This document shows, one piece after another, positions 4,198-5,348 of a stretch of 5,348 nt of DNA. Origin of the DNA: Ruminococcaceae bacterium UBA5891 (GTDB taxonomy: Bacteria; Bacillota; Clostridia; Oscillospirales; Acutalibacteraceae); contig DJET01000020.1 in assembly GCA_002431945.1 (NCBI GenBank), positions 1-5,348 of the forward strand, in the 5' to 3' direction. The translations under genes and the position numbers were made by a program. The notes below the pieces were generated by a model. The model saw nothing but the letters and a program-made list of their open reading frames with translations. It ran no database searches and had not been told where the DNA came from. Each line of letters opens with the position of its first letter. The first letter of the stretch is position 1.

Positions 4198-4688
4198 AAA
4201 TATTCCTCCGCCGGCAGAACACCGTCAAACTTCAGATATGACAATGCCCTATCAGAAGCCAGCACCAATTGATTATACAGTTTCTTGATTTTAAGCGCTT
4301 CCAAAGTTTGAGCTTTTGAAAGTACACCGGCAGTATAAAGAGAAAATGTCGTATAAACATCATCATTCGCAACCGGTCCGAAAATAAAATCGTAGCTTTC
4401 CCGCAGACTCTCTCCGGCTCTGTTTTTAGAAACAAAATCAAGCCAGCCTTCATCAGGATTATCAAAGCGCAACAGCGAGCATTCGGAAAACGCCCTTTTT
4501 TCATCAAGTGTGTATATGCTGACACACATTTTACCTTCCTTGCGTCTGCGGGTTACCTTGTCTGCGAATCCTATTGCCTGTGCTTTATTTGTTGTTGTAT
4601 AAAATCCGAATCCGAAATCAAGATAACGGTTTTGAGGAATAAGTTTTGGTTTTTCTACTATTACATTGCTGCCGTGATATACTGTCAT
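4194..4688 (-). CDS. DUF3990 protein, ADP-ribosyltransferase-like
   Basis: This 164-residue protein has the DUF3990 pattern: YHGS at 4-7, LDFGFGFYTTTNKAQAIGFA at about 23-42, YDFIFGPVANDDVYTTFSLY at 99-118, and YNQLVLASDRALSYLKFDGV at 138-157. DUF3990 belongs to the ADP-ribosyltransferase superfamily, where a histidine (candidate H5), a tyrosine (candidate Y30) and an E/D/Q residue (candidate Q140, uncertain) hold NAD+. The likely activity is transfer of ADP-ribose from NAD+ to an unknown protein or nucleic acid target. It has no secretion signal, so it acts inside the cell. The ATG at 4688 follows GGAGGG (4699-4694) by 5 nt. It is first in a three-gene operon with its own promoter and an operator-like inverted repeat, which suits a toxin under tight control. 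The toxin role is inferred. Confidence 0.87.
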   Translation of the reverse strand: MTVYHGSNVIVEKPKLIPQNRYLDFGFGFYTTTNKAQAIGFADKVTRRRKEGKMCVSIYTLDEKRAFSECSLLRFDNPDEGWLDFVSKNRAGESLRESYDFIFGPVANDDVYTTFSLYTAGVLSKAQTLEALKIKKLYNQLVLASDRALSYLKFDGVLPAEEYL

Positions 4689-4733
4689 ACTATCCCTCCG
4701 AACAAATGAATTTATGCAGTCGCTTTTCTTACA

Positions 4734-4764
4734 CTTATTATTATAATCATCAAATAATAATAAG
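4734..4764. promoter_or_regulatory. Perfect 11-bp inverted repeat over the DUF3990 promoter (probable operator)
   Basis: CTTATTATTAT (4734-4744) and ATAATAATAAG (4754-4764) are exact reverse complements around a 9-nt spacer. The arms cover the downstream side of the -10 and reach the last bases of the -35, so a dimeric protein bound here would exclude RNA polymerase. No U-tract follows on either strand, which argues against a terminator for the DUF3846 gene. Confidence 0.75.
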
Positions 4765-4768
4765 TCAA
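4740..4768 (-). promoter_or_regulatory. Sigma-A promoter of the DUF3990 operon
   Basis: TTGACT (4768-4763) and TATAAT (4745-4740) stand 17 nt apart on the minus strand, one base from full consensus. It lies between the DUF3846 stop (4776) and the DUF3990 start, giving a leader of about 45 nt. Confidence 0.87.
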
Positions 4769-4775
4769 TTAAAAG

Positions 4776-5165
4776 CTACTGTTGTTCACCCACCGGTAAA
4801 ATAATCAGTTTACCGTCAATCTTTATAAAAGCCTTCGGTGTTTTGAATAATTCGGAGTATTTCCGTATCAGTTCATCAGGCAGGCTCGAAAATTCCGGTC
4901 TGTCCGGTGGAGCATAGCAAATAAAGAAATCTCCTGCGATTATGTCTGCTATTTCGCCGTTTTCATCATATACAACGCGGTTAAATTCCAGCCCGTCAAT
5001 TTTGCCTGTATCGTTCAGAATTATTACCGAGCCGTCATCAAACGGACTGTAGGCGCTTATTATTCCGCCTACCAGCCTTTGCATTTCTTTGAGCGTATGT
5101 TTGATTTCTATTACCTGCGGCTTTTCCCCGACTTGTATGTATAATACCTTCATCATTTCGTTCAT
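4776..5165 (-). CDS. DUF3846 domain protein
   Basis: This is a 129-residue soluble protein. Residues about 5-90 fit DUF3846: KVLYIQVGEKPQVIEI, a helix TLKEMQRLVGG, then PFDDGSVIILNDTGKIDGLEFNR, and the characteristic DENGEIADIIAGDFFIC block. The C-terminal 40 residues (LPDELIRKYSELFKTPKAFIKIDGKLIILPV) are an extra tail. DUF3846 proteins are common on conjugative and integrative elements of Firmicutes; their activity is unknown. The ATG at 5165 follows AAAGGA by 8 nt; in-frame ATGs at codons 4 and 5 lack a comparable site. It lies 39 nt behind the upstream small gene and probably shares its transcript, while the DUF3990 operon downstream has its own promoter. Confidence 0.9.
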   Translation of the reverse strand: MNEMMKVLYIQVGEKPQVIEIKHTLKEMQRLVGGIISAYSPFDDGSVIILNDTGKIDGLEFNRVVYDENGEIADIIAGDFFICYAPPDRPEFSSLPDELIRKYSELFKTPKAFIKIDGKLIILPVGEQQ

Positions 5166-5204
5166 ACTGAAATTCCTTTCTTTTTCGGCTCAATATCCAC
5201 ATAT

Positions 5205-5330
5205 TCATGCAGCAAGCTCTAATCCGTATCGTTTGCAAACCTCTTTGACTATAAACTCCTCCTTTTCTTCGGCAAGTCGATTAGCTTCCTCTTCGGATTT
5301 TTGAGACCTTCTGCCCACTTCCTTTAGCAT
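5205..5330 (-). CDS. Short highly charged protein at the window edge, unrecognised
   Basis: A frame ending at TGA 5207-5205 encodes 41 residues from ATG 5330: MLKEVGRRSQKSEEEANRLA, followed by a second charged helix ending in KEVCKRYGLELAA. AAAGGA (5345-5340) lies 9 nt before that ATG and supports it as the start. The frame is also open to the edge, so the gene could be the 3' end of a longer one. The peptide is strongly helical and coiled-coil-like, rich in E, K and R. It is 39 nt upstream of the DUF3846 gene in the same direction, suggesting one operon. I recognise no family. Confidence 0.55.
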   Translation of the reverse strand: MLKEVGRRSQKSEEEANRLAEEKEEFIVKEVCKRYGLELAA

Positions 5331-5348
5331 AAGCTTATATCCTTTACC

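Noticed and set aside
4232..4525. 97-codon minus-strand frame inside the DUF3990 gene
   Set aside because: It is an out-of-phase frame with no ribosome site, and the composition does not look like a protein family.
4734..4764. AT-rich hairpin as a terminator for the DUF3846 gene
   Set aside because: The stem is entirely A-T apart from the outermost pair and no U-tract follows; its position over the next promoter fits an operator better.
5089..5304. Plus-strand 71-codon frame opposite the DUF3846 gene
   Set aside because: It is antisense to two supported minus-strand genes and has a serine-rich, antisense-like composition and no ribosome site.
1..5348. CRISPR array, tRNA or rRNA genes
   Set aside because: No regularly spaced repeats, cloverleaf-like segments or rRNA-like sequence were seen on either strand.

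Overview
The window looks like an accessory stretch of a low-to-moderate GC Firmicutes chromosome, most likely a gut Clostridia member (Oscillospiraceae/Lachnospiraceae type). The evidence is strong GGAGG ribosome sites, near-consensus sigma-A promoters, a Bacillus/Clostridium-type LexA box, and small protein families (DUF3791, DUF3990, DUF3846, Rpn C-termini) typical of that group. This is inference from sequence character; no rRNA or marker gene is present.

Left part (1-910): a possible 3' end of a plus-strand gene (to 59) meets a decayed minus-strand toxin-antitoxin region across a structured non-coding segment (about 64-175). An intact MNT-type nucleotidyltransferase (516-857) has its own promoter. 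It is followed by only about 23 codons of a HEPN-like partner, whose reading frame runs into the C-terminal third of an Rpn-type nuclease/transposase. A 23-bp direct repeat lies at 1-23 and again at 879-901, in the MNT promoter.

Centre (925-3475): an XRE-type regulator (minus) is divergent from a SLOG/DUF1273 protein (plus). The SLOG gene is followed by an SOS-type Y-family DNA polymerase (dinB). The polymerase promoter (TTGACA-17-TATTAT) starts inside the end of the SLOG gene and carries a near-perfect LexA box just downstream of its -10. A 79-codon gene of unknown function is tightly coupled behind dinB, and a rho-independent terminator closes the unit. A solitary 58-codon gene with its own extended -10 promoter follows. 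It ends at a symmetric hairpin that can terminate transcription from both directions.

Right part (3760-5348, all minus): a compact three-gene operon of a DUF3990 ADP-ribosyltransferase-like protein, a 79-aa unknown and a 64-aa DUF3791 protein. The genes overlap by 4 bp or lie 3 bp apart. It is driven by TTGACT-17-TATAAT with a perfect 11-bp inverted repeat laid over the promoter. This is the best candidate for a little-described system here: an autoregulated toxin/antitoxin-like or defence cassette. Upstream are a DUF3846 protein and a short charged protein at the window edge, probably cargo of an integrative element.

Overall the region reads as an accumulation of stress, conflict and mobile-element genes around an SOS mutagenesis operon. 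Functional coupling is supported only inside the individual operons.
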